Source of the DNA: Vicinamibacteraceae bacterium
GTDB taxonomy: Bacteria > Acidobacteriota > Vicinamibacteria > Vicinamibacterales > UBA8438
Assembly (NCBI GenBank): GCA_012271165.1
Contig: JAAXGX010000016.1
Coordinates: forward strand, 1-40,621
Direction of reading: 5' to 3'
Length of the DNA stretch: 40,621 nucleotides
The notes under the pieces were generated by a model, which made no database searches, had not been told where the DNA came from, and was given only the letters and a program-made list of their open reading frames with translations. Below, one piece after another: positions 22,780 through 31,138 of this stretch; position 1 is the stretch's first letter, and each line of letters starts with the position of its first letter. Position numbers and translations under genes: made by a program.

Positions 22780-24105
22780 TCAGCTCGGGGATGGGGTTGC
22801 TTTCGGGACCGCCCCGGGCGGCAGCCCCCGTTCGTACTGCTCGACGTGCGGTGTTCCGGCGAGAAGTGACTGCCAGCGCCGCCAGAAGCAGCGCATCTGC
22901 AGCTCGTCGTTGCCCCGCGGCTCGCGCTGCAACCCCCGGGAGAGATCCGACCACTCGATGCCGCCGGAGTGAAATCCCTGCTGGCAGGATTCCAGGGCCT
23001 CGGTGTCGTCCGGCGTGGCGAACCCGCCCGGTCCCAGGAAGGTCAGGAAGGCATCGAGGCGGCGGCGCAGCCTGGCACCGCCTTCCCCGGCGGGGGCCAG
23101 CTCCCACGCCGTCACGTCCATGGCGGCGGGGCCCGTGGGCTGGAACACACGGATGGTCACGGCCATGATGTCGTTGATGATCAGATTGGGGAATATCACA
23201 AGGTTGCGTGACTTCTCGCACATCCGCACCGCCCGGTCGAGACCGTGGCGGGCGATGAGTTCGTCCTTGATGCTCTGAATCTCGGCGCGGGCCTCCTCGC
23301 CGTAGCAGGGATGCCACATGGCGATGGGCCGCCCGTAGACGGCGTCGTTTTCCATGACGCCGTGTCCGTTGCCGAGGGAACGGCCGAACCCTTGTCGGTT
23401 GCCGAGGGTTGCCATGTCGCGCCCGCCCGCGCCGGCGGCGCGGCTCAGGTAGTCGAAGAAGGTCTGGTGGGTGGGCAGCAGGTGGTAGCCGTCGATGCTG
23501 TTCTCGGCGAGCAGCTTCCAGTTGGCCTTGATGGTGTAGCGGTTGGAGCCGGGGACGACCCGCATCCCGCCGGCGGCCTGGTCGGCCACCAGGTCGAGGT
23601 ATTCGGCGGCTCCGGCCAGGTAGTCCCGCAGCGGTTCGGTCTCGGGGTCGAAGCAGACGAATACGAAGCCCCGGTAGCTGTCGAAGCGTGGCGAACGAAG
23701 CCCCATCTGGCCGCGATCGAAATCGGGGCCGTACCCGTCGATGTCAGGCACGTTGATCAGCGCGCCCGACGTGTCGAAGGTCCAGGCATGGTAGAAGCAC
23801 CGGAACACATGCGCGTTGCCGCGGTCGGTCCGACAGACGAGGGCGCCCCGATGGGGGCACGTATTGTGGAACACTGCCAGTCCGCCGTCCCGGTTGCGGG
23901 CGAAGAACAGCGGACGCTCGGCCACCACCCGCCGCGCGTAGTCGCCGGGTTCCGGCACTTCCGACTCGTGTCCCAGATAGAGCCAGCAGCGGTCGAAAAT
24001 GCGCCGCCGCTCCAACTCGTAGATTTCCGGCGACACCAGGGCGAAACGATGCACCCTGAACTTCCCCAGGTCGGGGCGGTCGTAAACCAGACTGCCGACG
24101 TCCAT
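22780..24105 (-). CDS. Rieske aromatic-ring-hydroxylating dioxygenase, alpha subunit
   Basis: A 441-residue terminal oxygenase subunit. The Rieske [2Fe-2S] ligands are C83-x-H85 and C103-x2-H106. The mononuclear iron site shows D205, H208 and H213 in ENSIDGYHLLPTH, the classic bridging and ligand pattern. The enzyme would insert O2 into an aromatic or similar ring with electrons from a ferredoxin/reductase pair, which is not encoded in this window. Length and the presence of a beta subunit place it with biphenyl/benzoate/p-cumate-type two-component oxygenases, but the substrate cannot be assigned. The ATG at 24105 has GGAAGGGA about 6 nt upstream. It diverges from the sigma factor gene over about 460 bp. 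Confidence 0.93.
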   Translation of the reverse strand: MDVGSLVYDRPDLGKFRVHRFALVSPEIYELERRRIFDRCWLYLGHESEVPEPGDYARRVVAERPLFFARNRDGGLAVFHNTCPHRGALVCRTDRGNAHVFRCFYHAWTFDTSGALINVPDIDGYGPDFDRGQMGLRSPRFDSYRGFVFVCFDPETEPLRDYLAGAAEYLDLVADQAAGGMRVVPGSNRYTIKANWKLLAENSIDGYHLLPTHQTFFDYLSRAAGAGGRDMATLGNRQGFGRSLGNGHGVMENDAVYGRPIAMWHPCYGEEARAEIQSIKDELIARHGLDRAVRMCEKSRNLVIFPNLIINDIMAVTIRVFQPTGPAAMDVTAWELAPAGEGGARLRRRLDAFLTFLGPGGFATPDDTEALESCQQGFHSGGIEWSDLSRGLQREPRGNDELQMRCFWRRWQSLLAGTPHVEQYERGLPPGAVPKATPSPS

Positions 24106-24565
24106 GATGTCCCTTCCCCCCGGCGACGGCCGCGAGTACGGGGTCGTTGGCCCCACGCTGTGTCGCCGTCGATGTCGCCTGACGCCGCCGATTCGACATG
24201 GAGGTCGGCAGGCCCCGAGTAGTACCGACTCCGGGAACGACCCTTTCGCAGTTAGAGACGTTTGACGACCCGAAGCGAAACAGGCGGATCGAAGAGGGGT
24301 AGAGTCCACGACTGGCGCGGCGGCGGTAGGCGGATGGGGTAACTGTTTCCGCCCGATGCAGCGCCGCCAGCGCGTCGCCTGGCAGACCGCGACGGTTGGC
24401 TGGGCGGTCCAGGCAGGGTGGTAGCCGCACGCCCCGTTGCTCTTCGTCATTGCCGAAGGAAAAAGGGGCCTATGGTAGTGTCGTTCCAGTGCGAAAACGC
24501 GTGCGGCATCCACGCGCCGGCGCAGCCCGATGCAGTGCGATACGACCTGGCGGCAAGGGGATCCG
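24106..24565. other. Intergenic region between divergent oxygenase and sigma factor genes
   Basis: No supported gene is present. The region must hold promoters for both directions. On the plus strand TTGCCG at about 24452 followed by AAGGAAAAAGGGGCC and TATGGT is a weak promoter candidate (15-bp spacer, short). Several short GC stems occur, but none stand out. No repeat-family copy is present here. Confidence 0.5.
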
Positions 24566-25147
24566 GTGGAACTTGATTCCGATGGTTCGGTCTCGGAGCA
24601 GCATCTGTTGGAGCGTGCGCGTCAGGGGAGTCACTCGGCGGTCGACGTGCTGTTCGAGCGGTACAGGTCCTGGCTGCGGAGTTGGGCGCGAGGCCGCCTG
24701 CCCCGGCGCGCACGCGGCGTCGTCGACACCAGCGACGTGGTTCAGGACACGCTGCAGCGCAGCTTCGCACACCTGGCGTCGTTCAAGTCCCGCCAGGCCA
24801 AGGCGCTGCGAGTCTACCTCCGGCGCGCCGTCGAGAACCGGATCCGAGACGAGATGCGGCGTGCGACGTTCCGCCAGGGCATCATCCTGCCGGAGGGCTC
24901 GGTTCCAGCCTCGGACGGCTCGACCCCACAGCTTCGGCAGCTCGTCGACGAGGAGACCTGGAGACGCTACCTCTACGCCCTGAAGCGGTTGCGGGAGCGC
25001 GACCGCCGCCTGATCGTGGGCCGCGCGGAACTGGGGTACAACAGCGTGCAGCTCGCGTTCCTCGAACGCCTGTCGAGCCCGGCCGTCGCGCGCGTGGCCC
25101 TGCGGCGGGCGGTGCTGCGGTTGAGCGCCCTGATGTCGGATGAGTAG
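24566..25147 (+). CDS. ECF-type RNA polymerase sigma factor
   Basis: A 193-residue sigma-70 family protein. Region 2 is visible as SAVDVLFERYRSWLRSWARG and DTSDVVQDTLQRSFAHLASF, with the conserved Asp-x-x-QD-type core-binding helix. Region 4 (YALKRLRERDRRLIVGRAELGYNSVQLAFL) is a less canonical helix-turn-helix than in most ECF proteins. The GTG at 24566 is chosen because AAGGGG lies 5 nt upstream; ATG at 24530 would add 12 residues but has no Shine-Dalgarno sequence. Its last 8 bp overlap the start of the Ser/Thr kinase gene. This matches the ECF groups in Acidobacteria and Planctomycetes that are genetically linked to, and thought to be controlled by, protein kinases instead of anti-sigma factors. 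Confidence 0.86.
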   Translation: MELDSDGSVSEQHLLERARQGSHSAVDVLFERYRSWLRSWARGRLPRRARGVVDTSDVVQDTLQRSFAHLASFKSRQAKALRVYLRRAVENRIRDEMRRATFRQGIILPEGSVPASDGSTPQLRQLVDEETWRRYLYALKRLRERDRRLIVGRAELGYNSVQLAFLERLSSPAVARVALRRAVLRLSALMSDE

Positions 25148-27860
25148 CGACGATCGCGACGAGGTCGTCGCAGACGCGGCCGATGCCGTCGCCTGGAATC
25201 AGGACGTGCGATGGGATCGGTGCGCGAGACGCGCCACGCCCACCGGTCGCCAGTTGCTGGACAACCTCCGGGCGCTCGCCCCGGTCTTCGCATCGGGCGA
25301 CACCGCGCGACCTGATTCGGTGACGTCCGCGAGGGCGGCCGAGCCTGCGGCCGGCGACTCCGTCCACCCCGCCATCACCGTGCTCGTCGCCATCGCCGCG
25401 CTGGAGTTGGCGGCGGCGCTGGTGCTGCTTCCCTGGCGATGGGACGACTACCATCGGGCGCACGGCGACGTTGCGGTCTATCTCGTGCTCCTGCTCGCCG
25501 GGCACGGCGCGACCGCCGCGCTGCTGCTGTTCGCCGGCCGTCGTGACCGGCGGACCTGGTTGCTGGGAGGCTACTTCCTCTTCCGTGCGACGGTGGCGCC
25601 GCTGCACATGCTCCCGGCTTTCCTGGGACAAATGCCGCCGGCCGACCTGCTGCAGGCGTCCATCTGGGAGATGCCGCGGTCGACCATGGCCTTGCTGCAC
25701 CTCGGCGCGTTCCTGGCGCTCGCGATAGCGCCGGCGTTCCTGTGGGCGTTCGCGAGGGAGTGCCCCCGGGTCCATCGGCACACCCGGCTCGACGACCTCG
25801 CGCGCCGGATGGTTCCCGCCAGCGTGGCGATCAACGGCGCCATGTGGGCCGGCGTGATGACGACCTACGTGGCGGGGCTGGTCGACGATGGGGTGGGTCG
25901 CGTGTTGTACGTGCCGGTTCTCGATACCGCCATCGCGACCTCGACCGTGTTGTCGCTGGGCGCCGTGGTGGTCGTCGCCCTGCGGGCGCACACGGCGCCG
26001 CCCGCCGAGGTGAGGCGTGTCGTCCTGTTCAGTCTCGGGTTGCTGACGTGGATGGGACTGGCCACGGCGTACGACCTCGTCGAGGCGTTCTCGCCCGGCT
26101 TCTGGCTGTCGAACCATGAATCGAGCTCGGTTCTCGGGCTGATGCAGCCGCTGCGTTTCCCCGGGATGGTGCTGCTGTGGTACTCGGTGCTCGCGGTGCG
26201 CGTTCCCCACCCGCGGGAGGTGGCGCGGGGGGTCTACACGCGGCTGCTGATGCGGCGCGGCCGGCTGTGGCTGACGGTGGCGGCGCTGTGGGCGGCTCTG
26301 ATCTGGCGGGTGGCGAGCCATCCGGAGCGCGCGGTGGGCGCGGTGCTGGCGGACCCGCTGGCTCAGTCGCTGTTCGCGGCGGCGGCGACCGCGCTGCTGC
26401 TGCTCGCCGGCCGCGAGGAGATCCTCGCCCGCCTGGATGCCTGGATCTATCCCCAGACGGCGGACCAGCGGCGCGTGCTCGCTGCGGCCACCGCGAAGTT
26501 GGGGCAAGCGGGGCAGCTGGCGACGGTGAGTCGGACCGTGGCGCGAGCGGTCAGGCGCGGCTGCGGCTCGCCGGCCGCCCTCCTGATAACAGGCGACGCC
26601 GGGTCGGACGGTCCCGGCTTCAGGTCACCGGACGCCCGGGTTCCACCGTTGCCATCCGGGTCGGCAATCGTCCACATGCTGGAGATGGCCGGTGGGTCCT
26701 TGCGGGTGCATCCCAGCGACCAGACGTCGGTCTTCATGCTGCTGCCATCCGAGGAAGCGGCGTGGGTGATGGAGACCGCGGCCGATGCCATCGTGCCGGT
26801 TCCGGGTCCGGGGCCCGAGCTGGTGGGGATACTGGTCGTGGAACGGCGATTCGACGATCGGACGGTGAGACCCGTGGATCTCCCCTTCATCGAGGCGCTC
26901 GGAGCAGCCACAGGGCTCGCCGTAGCCCGCTTGCGGCTGCTGGCCGCGCCCACGGCAGGGTCGTCGGAGCAACCCCCGGGGCAGGAGTGTCCGGCGTGTG
27001 GAAACGTGACAAGGTCCGACGAGCCCCCCGGCTGCCATTGCGGGTCGGCCTATGCCGAGACGAGTGCGCCGAAGCTGCTGGCGGGCAAGTATCGTCTGGC
27101 GCGGCGCCTGGGGGCCGGGGGCATGGGTGCGGTTTATCTGGCGCGCGATCTGCGGCTCGAGCGCAACGTCGCCGTGAAGACGCTGGTGGGTGTATCGGCT
27201 TCGCGCCTGGTGGGCTTCAAGTTGGAAGCCTGGGCGATGGCGACGGTGACGCACGCCGCGGTGGCCCAGATCCATGGCGTCGAGTTGTGGCGCGGCCGGC
27301 CGTTCCTCATCGTCGAGCACTTGGCCGGGGGCACGTTGGCCGACCGGCTGCGGCAGGGGCCGGTGCCGGCGGCCGAGGCACTTTCGATGGCACGGGTACT
27401 GGGTGACGCGCTGGCGGTGCTGCATCGGGCGGGGTACCTGCACGGGGACGTGAAGCCGAGCAACATCGGCTTCACGTCCGAGGGGTCGCCGAAACTGCTG
27501 GATTTCGGGTTGGCCCGCGAGACGACGGACACCGATACGCGAGGCGGCACGCTGCGCTACATGTCGCCCGAAGTGCTCGCGGGCCGACCGGCAGAGGAAG
27601 CCGACGACGTGTGGGCGCTGTGCGTCGTGGTGCACGAGATGGTATCGGGGCGGCATCCGTTCACGGGCGCCGGCGACGTGCGGGATCAGATCCGGCGTCA
27701 GCGGCTCGCTCGCGAGGACGGGTCGTCGGTGGTTTCCGAGTTGTCGTCGGCGGTGCTGGCGCTGACCGCGTCGACGCTGACGGCAGCGCGGTCGGCACGC
27801 CCGGTGACCGCACTCGCGTTCACCGACGCAGTTCATGCAACAATTGTGGCGAGGCGCTAG
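25140..27860 (+). CDS. Membrane Ser/Thr protein kinase with GAF-like and zinc-ribbon segments
   Basis: A 906-residue protein. Residues about 78-425 form an array of roughly ten hydrophobic helices (a 7TM-like sensor region), 430-600 a GAF-like domain, 617-634 a zinc-ribbon-like cluster (C617, C620, C632, C634), and 650-905 a bacterial (Hanks-type) kinase domain. Kinase landmarks: glycine loop GAGGMGAVY (658-666), lysine K680 (VAVKTL), catalytic loop HGDVKPSN (768-775) and DFG (788-790). The HRD arginine is replaced by glycine (HGD), so activation-loop phosphorylation may not be needed. It starts inside the sigma factor gene (8-bp overlap), strongly implying one regulatory unit: a membrane signal sensed N-terminally, kinase output to the sigma factor. 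Confidence 0.9.
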   Translation: MSSDDRDEVVADAADAVAWNQDVRWDRCARRATPTGRQLLDNLRALAPVFASGDTARPDSVTSARAAEPAAGDSVHPAITVLVAIAALELAAALVLLPWRWDDYHRAHGDVAVYLVLLLAGHGATAALLLFAGRRDRRTWLLGGYFLFRATVAPLHMLPAFLGQMPPADLLQASIWEMPRSTMALLHLGAFLALAIAPAFLWAFARECPRVHRHTRLDDLARRMVPASVAINGAMWAGVMTTYVAGLVDDGVGRVLYVPVLDTAIATSTVLSLGAVVVVALRAHTAPPAEVRRVVLFSLGLLTWMGLATAYDLVEAFSPGFWLSNHESSSVLGLMQPLRFPGMVLLWYSVLAVRVPHPREVARGVYTRLLMRRGRLWLTVAALWAALIWRVASHPERAVGAVLADPLAQSLFAAAATALLLLAGREEILARLDAWIYPQTADQRRVLAAATAKLGQAGQLATVSRTVARAVRRGCGSPAALLITGDAGSDGPGFRSPDARVPPLPSGSAIVHMLEMAGGSLRVHPSDQTSVFMLLPSEEAAWVMETAADAIVPVPGPGPELVGILVVERRFDDRTVRPVDLPFIEALGAATGLAVARLRLLAAPTAGSSEQPPGQECPACGNVTRSDEPPGCHCGSAYAETSAPKLLAGKYRLARRLGAGGMGAVYLARDLRLERNVAVKTLVGVSASRLVGFKLEAWAMATVTHAAVAQIHGVELWRGRPFLIVEHLAGGTLADRLRQGPVPAAEALSMARVLGDALAVLHRAGYLHGDVKPSNIGFTSEGSPKLLDFGLARETTDTDTRGGTLRYMSPEVLAGRPAEEADDVWALCVVVHEMVSGRHPFTGAGDVRDQIRRQRLAREDGSSVVSELSSAVLALTASTLTAARSARPVTALAFTDAVHATIVARR

Positions 27861-27885
27861 GCTAGCCTAGCCGTTTGGCCTCGCC
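27848..27885. terminator. Nested palindromic hairpin after the kinase gene
   Basis: An outer inverted repeat GGCGAGGC (27848-27855) / GCCTCGCC (27878-27885) encloses a perfect 16-bp palindrome (27856-27871, GCTAGGCT/AGCCTAGC) that contains the kinase TAG stop. It lies between the convergent kinase and DUF5916 genes and probably terminates both. The nested design is distinctive. Confidence 0.65.
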
Positions 27886-27942
27886 CTACATCCGTTTCGC
27901 ACACAATCCGCAGTTCGGGAGCGGCTGGTCAGCCGGCGGCCC

Positions 27943-30900
27943 TCAGTAGCGGAACAGGTACTGCAGCTTCGTGAAGATGGCCCGGTTCGTGCGCCTCAGC
28001 GCGGTGCTGCCCGGGAAGAACCGGTCGTCGAGCCCGTCGCCGTCCACGTCGCGCTCAATGCGGTCGGCCTGCCGGTAGTGGTCGTCGTAGCCGACGTAGA
28101 ACACCGTGCCGGCATTGACGCGGTAGGTGAGCAGGAAGTTGAGGCTGAGCTTCTGGTCGAAGCTGTTGAACTCGCTGATGTTCCGGAACAGGAGCCGATC
28201 CGTGAACTGGTACGTGGTCTGGGAGCGAAAGATGTTGACGTCGAAGACCAGCGTCTCGGCGTTGCGCACGTCGACGAAGCGGTTGGTGTTGATGAAGACG
28301 CGCGACTGCCAGCGGGGGAACGCCCGCACGTTGAAGAAGATGTTGTAGCCCTTGTCGCGGCCCAGGTAGGGGCTGTCCGGGTCGAAGAAGATCTGGTCGC
28401 CGCCGTCCGCGCCGACGCCGAACGAGTAGGCCCGGCTCTGGCTGATGACCCCCATGTACTGGTAGCGGGTCTTGGGGAAGTCGATGCCCCCGAACCGCTC
28501 CATCTCGCGGCTGACGTTGCCGTCGAAGCGGATGTTGTTGGCGAACGAGAAGTTCAGGCCCGCGCGCACCTGCTGGTCGTCGAGAACGCCCGCGAAGCTG
28601 TGGCCGCGCATGTAGTCCAGGCTCGGCCCCCAGCTGATGAGCCAGTGCTCCGGCCACCAGCGGTACAGCATGGTGCCGAACGTGGCGCGCTGGTCGGTGC
28701 GCCGCACGAAGCCGACGTCGGTCCAGAAGTCGGGCGAGAGGGCGTAGTGCGCCAGCGTGTAGCTCAGGTTGCGGCCGATCTTGTCCAGGCTGGCGTCGAG
28801 CAGATAGCCCGAGGTCTCCAGACCGTCCAGATTCCGGTCCCGGCTGCCGACCGCGCGGAGGCCCAGCGTGTGCGTGTCCCCGAGGCGGAAGTTGCCGTCG
28901 AGCCCCGCGACCCGGTTGTAGCCGTCGAGGAACTGGCGCTCGGAGAAGATCGCCCCGACGTGCGACTCGGCGTACAGGTCGTAGCGCACCCGCCCGATGA
29001 ACGTCTGGGAGGAATGCCCGAGCCCGGCGGCGCCCGCGTCCTCGATGTCGGCCGCCGCCTCGTCGTCGGCGTACAGGACGCCGATGGTCGTGTTGCCGGC
29101 CTTTCCGGTCAGCTTCGCGCCGTAACGCGGGTCGACGATGGTGCGCGTGTGCACCAGGGTGACGGGATCGAACGGGCTCTGGAACTGGAAGATCTCGGCC
29201 CCCTCGAGGAAGAACGGCCGCAGCTCCGGGTAGAACAGCGCGAACCGCTGGTTCACCTCGATCTGCGGCCGGTCCGACTCGATCTGCGAGAAGTCGGGGT
29301 TGAAGGTGACGTCGGCGGTCAGGTTCGAGGTGACCCCGTACTTGAAGTTGACCCCGCCCTCCGGCTCCACGTCGCGGTCGCGGAAGCTGCCGTCCGCCTC
29401 GAGCCCACCGAACCGCAGCGCCGTAAACGTCGGCAGGATCTCGATGTTGCGGCTGGTCGACAGCCGCGTCATCCCCTCCAGCACGCCCATCTGCGGCAGG
29501 AAGCCGGCGACGTTGCGCGACACGGGCGCCCACACCTGCGTCTCGTTCTTGCCGCGGAGACGGCGCGCGATCTGGAACCCCCAGCGGTGGGCCGCGGTGC
29601 CCGCGCGTTGCGGGTAGCGCAGGCTCTTGAAGGGTATGGCCATCTCGGCCGTGAACCCGTCCGCAACCACCTGCCCGGCCGTGACGAAGAGCGTGTCCCA
29701 GGACCGGTCGCCCCGGGGCGGCCCGAAGAACCCGCGCGGCTCGCGGCGCCGGTTGCCGAAGACGCCGCCGCCGCCGAAGCCGCCGCCGCCGCCGGCCTCG
29801 CGCGAGCCCAGGATGGCGTCGCTCTGCACGCCGTAGCCGTTCACCGAGAACACGTACGCCCGCTGCTGGTCGAGAAACGGATCGAAGTAGACGACGAAGG
29901 CATCGTCCCCGGGCGCCTCGTCGCGGTCCGACAGGTTCGCGCGGAGCATGCCCGGGTCCGTGTAGCGGGCGCGGAAAGCGAGGTAGATGTTGGTGCTGTC
30001 GTACGCGATGTAGGCCTCGGACGCCTCGGTTGCGGGCGCGCCGTCGAGCGGCGAGAGCTGCACGAAGTCGGTGATGCGCGCGGCGCCGGCCCACACCGCG
30101 TCGTCCAGCCGCCCGTCGATGTTCGGCGCCACCCGCGTGCGCGGCGGCCGCACGGACGGGCGGCCGGTCAGCGCGCCCGCGCCGGACGCGACGCCGAACC
30201 GCGGCAGCAGGTCGTCCTCGACCACGGTGTCGCCCAGAACGTCATCGGCCGGCAGTCCGGCCGGCCGGCGCGGCAGGACCGGGGTGAACGGGACCGGCGT
30301 GGCGGCGGGCGGCCGTTCCGCGGCGGCCGCAGGGCTGTCGGACGGCGCGACGACGTCGGGCAGCGCCGCCCGCCCGGTCGCGCCGGCGCCGAGCACGCCC
30401 CCGCCGCGCCTGGCCGGCGTGGACGCCGCGTCGGGCGGCGGCGTGCGCGCGGGACCGAACGAGAGCCCGCCCACCCCGCCGCCGCGCCTCTCCGCGGCGC
30501 GCGGCCCGATCAGCTCGGCGAAGCCGGCGCGCAGCTCCGCCCCGACCTCGTCCTGCAGCTCGAACAGCTCGCCGAGCTCGCCGTCGACCCGGACGGTCCG
30601 GTGCGCGGCGCCCGTCGCGACGCGCAGGATGCGGGCCGTGACCCGCAGTTGCGGCCCGCGCCGCTCGTAGCCGCCCGTCACCACCCACGCCGCGCCCAGC
30701 CGGTCCGCCACGGCCAGCGCCGCCGTGTCGTCCGGGTCGCCGTTGCCCGGATCGCCGTTGCCCGCGCCGCTCGCCGGCCCGTCCGCGAACGCCGCGTGGG
30801 TGACCACCGTGAACGACGCCAGCCGCTCGAGGTCGGTCGTGACCGTCTCGACGAGGCCGGCGCCGATCCAGGCGTCGGCAGGGTCGCCCGAGAGGTTCGC

Positions 30901-31077
30901 GAACGGCGCCACCGCCACCGTGCGCGGCCGCGGCCGCGCCGCGCCGGCGGACGCACCGGCTCCGTCCTGCTCCGGCGGCTGGCCCGGAGCGGAAGCGGCG
31001 ACGCCGACGCTGAGCAGGCAGAGCGTGCCGGCCGCGGCCACGGCCAAGCCCCGACGGGACACCGGATGAGCACCCAA
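27943..31077 (-). CDS. DUF5916/CBM9-like outer-membrane barrel protein, paralogue 2
   Basis: A 1044-residue paralogue with the same order of parts as the gene at 18808. These are: signal peptide (about 8-30, ending ASAPG); FlgO/CsgG-like domain (about 50-190: VAVAPFANLSGDPADAWIGAGLV, WVVTGGYERRGPQLRVTARIL); linker; CBM9-like domain opening IDGRLDDAVW (about 320-480) with a Gly-rich FGGGGVFGN loop; DUF5916 barrel; C-terminus QYLFRY. The barrel and CBM9-like parts are nearly collinear with paralogue 1, while the linkers differ strongly. The first start is TTG at 31077; GTG at 31062 is an alternative. It follows the frameshifted paralogue 3 by 61 bp on the same strand and probably has its own promoter (TAAAAT, 7 nt before TTG). 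Confidence 0.85.
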   Translation of the reverse strand: MGAHPVSRRGLAVAAAGTLCLLSVGVAASAPGQPPEQDGAGASAGAARPRPRTVAVAPFANLSGDPADAWIGAGLVETVTTDLERLASFTVVTHAAFADGPASGAGNGDPGNGDPDDTAALAVADRLGAAWVVTGGYERRGPQLRVTARILRVATGAAHRTVRVDGELGELFELQDEVGAELRAGFAELIGPRAAERRGGGVGGLSFGPARTPPPDAASTPARRGGGVLGAGATGRAALPDVVAPSDSPAAAAERPPAATPVPFTPVLPRRPAGLPADDVLGDTVVEDDLLPRFGVASGAGALTGRPSVRPPRTRVAPNIDGRLDDAVWAGAARITDFVQLSPLDGAPATEASEAYIAYDSTNIYLAFRARYTDPGMLRANLSDRDEAPGDDAFVVYFDPFLDQQRAYVFSVNGYGVQSDAILGSREAGGGGGFGGGGVFGNRRREPRGFFGPPRGDRSWDTLFVTAGQVVADGFTAEMAIPFKSLRYPQRAGTAAHRWGFQIARRLRGKNETQVWAPVSRNVAGFLPQMGVLEGMTRLSTSRNIEILPTFTALRFGGLEADGSFRDRDVEPEGGVNFKYGVTSNLTADVTFNPDFSQIESDRPQIEVNQRFALFYPELRPFFLEGAEIFQFQSPFDPVTLVHTRTIVDPRYGAKLTGKAGNTTIGVLYADDEAAADIEDAGAAGLGHSSQTFIGRVRYDLYAESHVGAIFSERQFLDGYNRVAGLDGNFRLGDTHTLGLRAVGSRDRNLDGLETSGYLLDASLDKIGRNLSYTLAHYALSPDFWTDVGFVRRTDQRATFGTMLYRWWPEHWLISWGPSLDYMRGHSFAGVLDDQQVRAGLNFSFANNIRFDGNVSREMERFGGIDFPKTRYQYMGVISQSRAYSFGVGADGGDQIFFDPDSPYLGRDKGYNIFFNVRAFPRWQSRVFINTNRFVDVRNAETLVFDVNIFRSQTTYQFTDRLLFRNISEFNSFDQKLSLNFLLTYRVNAGTVFYVGYDDHYRQADRIERDVDGDGLDDRFFPGSTALRRTNRAIFTKLQYLFRY

Positions 31078-31084
31078 CCCCCAA

Positions 31085-31090
31085 ATTTTA
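31085..31090 (-). promoter_or_regulatory. -10-like box 7 nt before the TTG start
   Basis: TAAAAT on the minus strand lies 7 nt before the TTG at 31077. The leader between box and start (TTGGGGG) parallels that of paralogue 1, where TAGAAT is followed by CCGGGG and TTG. Either a shared near-leaderless promoter or simple homology of duplicated 5' flanks would explain it. Confidence 0.4.
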
Positions 31091-31138
31091 CCCCGACTTC
31101 ACAGCCTGGCACCGGCGCCGCGCGGGCGGGCGGGCGGT

